From NCBI GenBank assembly GCA_900752305.1, contig CAADUV010000340.1:1-6897 (forward strand): DNA of 6,897 nt, given 5' to 3'. The notes beneath the pieces were generated by a model. It made no database searches and was not told where the DNA came from. It saw nothing but the letters and a program-made list of their open reading frames with translations. This DNA comes from an uncultured Oscillospiraceae bacterium (GTDB lineage: Bacteria > Bacillota > Clostridia > Oscillospirales > Oscillospiraceae). Position numbers and translations under genes: made by a program. Below are positions 6,172 to 6,897 of this stretch, in pieces (positions within the stretch are counted from its first letter, which is position 1; the number at the start of each line of letters is the position of its first letter).

Positions 6172-6312
6172 CCGATCATATACCTTCTTGTTGGGTACCA
6201 CCCGGGTCACCGGGTTCACCCCGTTCCAGCTGCCCCGCTGCTGTGCGTGGTACGCCTTCTGCTCCTTCTTGGAGCGCTTTTCCAAAGGGACAAATTTTTC
6301 TGCTCTTGCCAT
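6118..6312 (-). CDS. Small, strongly basic conserved-type protein, 64 residues
   Basis: ATG 6312 is preceded on the minus strand by AAGGAG (6322-6327) with a nine-base spacer; the longer in-frame start at 6585 crosses a promoter and a hairpin, so I reject it. The protein is soluble and highly basic. Its core, QQRGSWNGVNPVTRVVPNKK, is followed by a Lys/Arg-rich run (residues 41-54). It matches my recollection of an unnamed family of short proteins in Clostridia with a KRSKKxQK segment and a W-G/N-x-x-NPVT-x-V core. That family link is from memory, not a search. The charge suggests nucleic acid or ribosome binding, which is inference. The last 18 codons also form the intrinsic terminator. Confidence 0.72.
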   Translation of the reverse strand: MARAEKFVPLEKRSKKEQKAYHAQQRGSWNGVNPVTRVVPNKKVYDRKRAKARRYDPDVRPLSV

Positions 6313-6334
6313 AGGACAGGACTCCTTTCCTGAG

Positions 6335-6377
6335 ACGCAAAACCGCCCGACGAGAGGATGACGACGGGCGGCTGCGT
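6335..6377 (-). promoter_or_regulatory. Leader hairpin just upstream of the ribosome binding site
   Basis: CCGCCCG (6343-6349) pairs with CGGGCGG (6365-6371) around a 15-base loop, and an outer ACGCA (6335-6339) pairs with TGCGT (6373-6377). On the minus strand the inner stem is followed by TTTT and the structure ends seven bases before the AAGGAG of the 64-residue gene. It could be a leader attenuator, an RNA stabiliser or a stray terminator. Confidence 0.4.
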
Positions 6378-6456
6378 TGTTTTGATTCTGATTAAAAAGA
6401 GAAAAGAGAGAGAGTTCAGCTCGGGGGGTATCAGGGTGGTTCCCCCTCGGCCTGTC

Positions 6457-6462
6457 ATTATA
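6457..6462 (-). promoter_or_regulatory. Candidate -10 element for the 64-residue gene
   Basis: On the minus strand this is a perfect TATAAT. No good -35 sits 16-18 bases upstream. The start would be near 6450, giving a leader of about 140 bases that contains a 21-base pyrimidine run (complement of 6394-6414) and the hairpin at 6335-6377. Confidence 0.4.
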
Positions 6463-6506
6463 ATACCCCCATCTCCAAAACGGGTGGTGAAGGAATTGCA
6501 AACGAT

Positions 6507-6707
6507 TTATGAATCCTTTGTGAACACCGCCTGCAGCTCCACCGCCATGGCATTGCCCGCTGGTACCGCTGCCGCCATAATCCATCCGCAGGCCATACCG
6601 CTTCCCTCGTATTCTTCAGGGTGTTCTCCCACCTCTGCCAGATACCTCCGCAACTCCTTGGACGAGTGGCCGGAGCAGCTTCCTCCCCTGGGGAGCCTTC
6701 CCTTTTC
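6507..6707 (-). other. Open frame with no credible start, after the exporter stop
   Basis: The frame of the exporter fragment reopens right after its TGA (6708-6710) and stays open for 66 codons to a TAA at 6507-6509. It contains a helix-like stretch, ELRRYLAEVGEHPEEYEG, and an Ala/Met-rich stretch (CGWIMAAAVPAGNAMAVEL). I find no start codon with a proper ribosome binding site, and codon use is less clearly coding than in the confirmed genes. It may be non-coding, or the lost C-terminal part of the neighbour. Confidence 0.25.
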
Positions 6708-6897
6708 TCAGGTCAGTACATCGGGCAAAATCCGTTTCCGCTGCACCAGTGCCACCAACAGTCCGATGCCCTCGGCCACCGGGAACGCCGCCCAGCACCA
6801 GACCTCCGGATTCGGCAGGAGAGTAAACAGCCACGCCAGGGGCAGCGCCGCACGGAGCTGCCGCACCCGGCAGAGCACCACAGAGGGCACCCCGCGC
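6708..6897 (-). CDS. Probable MATE-family efflux transporter, C-terminal end only
   Basis: The frame is open from the right edge to TGA at 6708-6710; the start is outside the window. It encodes about 62 residues with two hydrophobic segments, one around RAALPLAWLFTLL and one around AAFPVAEGIGLLVALV, ending in a short basic tail (QRKRILPDVLT). An LPLAWL helix, then a short loop with a Trp, then a FPxAE helix resembles the last two membrane segments of MATE (multidrug and toxin extrusion) proteins, which expel drugs or cations using sodium or proton gradients. Only this tail is visible, so another polytopic transporter remains possible. A GTG at 6890 is just an internal codon. Confidence 0.5.
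   Translation of the reverse strand, partial: RGVPSVVLCRVRQLRAALPLAWLFTLLPNPEVWCWAAFPVAEGIGLLVALVQRKRILPDVLT

Noticed and set aside
6616..6834. 72-codon minus-strand frame overlapping the exporter tail
   Set aside because: Its Gly/Arg-rich product lacks a ribosome binding site, and the overlapping frame gives a coherent membrane protein tail.
1..6897. CRISPR array, tRNA or rRNA gene, insertion sequence or attachment site
   Set aside because: Reading both strands I found no regularly spaced direct repeats, cloverleaf, rRNA core sequence, transposase or terminal inverted repeats. The repeats present are protein-level repeats or hairpins.

Overview
The window looks like chromosome from a GC-rich Clostridia member, probably an Oscillospirales-type gut anaerobe. 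The coding DNA has strong G/C preference at third codon positions, the intergenic DNA is AT- and pyrimidine-rich, starts are preceded by AAGGAG-type ribosome binding sites, and the gene content (BspA-type leucine-rich repeats, peptidase T, NhaC-family transporter, MATE-like exporter) fits. This placement is inference; there is no rRNA or marker gene.

Layout. 1-361 (+): 3' end of an unrecognised Arg/Gln-rich protein entering from the left edge. 362-542: intergenic, with a bidirectional hairpin terminator between convergent genes. 543-3784 (-): a probable two-gene operon. Its first gene encodes an 869-residue protein that joins an unclassified N-terminus, a block of BspA-type leucine-rich repeats and a complete peptidase T. 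Its second gene encodes a 193-residue protein of unknown function. 3785-4128: divergent intergenic region with an extended -10 promoter candidate for each side. 4129-5415 (+): NhaC-family sodium/proton antiporter-like membrane protein, followed by an intrinsic terminator. 5416-5700: non-coding, with a long nested hairpin. 5701-6066 (+): two tiny charged proteins (52 and 58 residues), each with a good ribosome binding site. 6118-6312 (-): a very basic 64-residue protein, convergent with them, whose terminator lies inside the end of its own coding sequence. 6313-6506: its leader and promoter. 6507-6707: no convincing gene. 6708-6897 (-): C-terminal end of a probable MATE-family exporter entering from the right edge.

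The most notable item is the repeat-peptidase T fusion. Peptidase T is normally a free cytosolic tripeptidase of about 410 residues, and BspA-type repeats are best known from exported or surface proteins. Here all the peptidase metal and catalytic residues are intact, the reading frame is continuous, and no signal peptide is visible. This suggests a cytosolic peptidase with a built-in protein-interaction platform, made together with an uncharacterised partner. The divergent transporter could supply ion gradients or move a related solute, but nothing in the sequence proves that the two are coupled.
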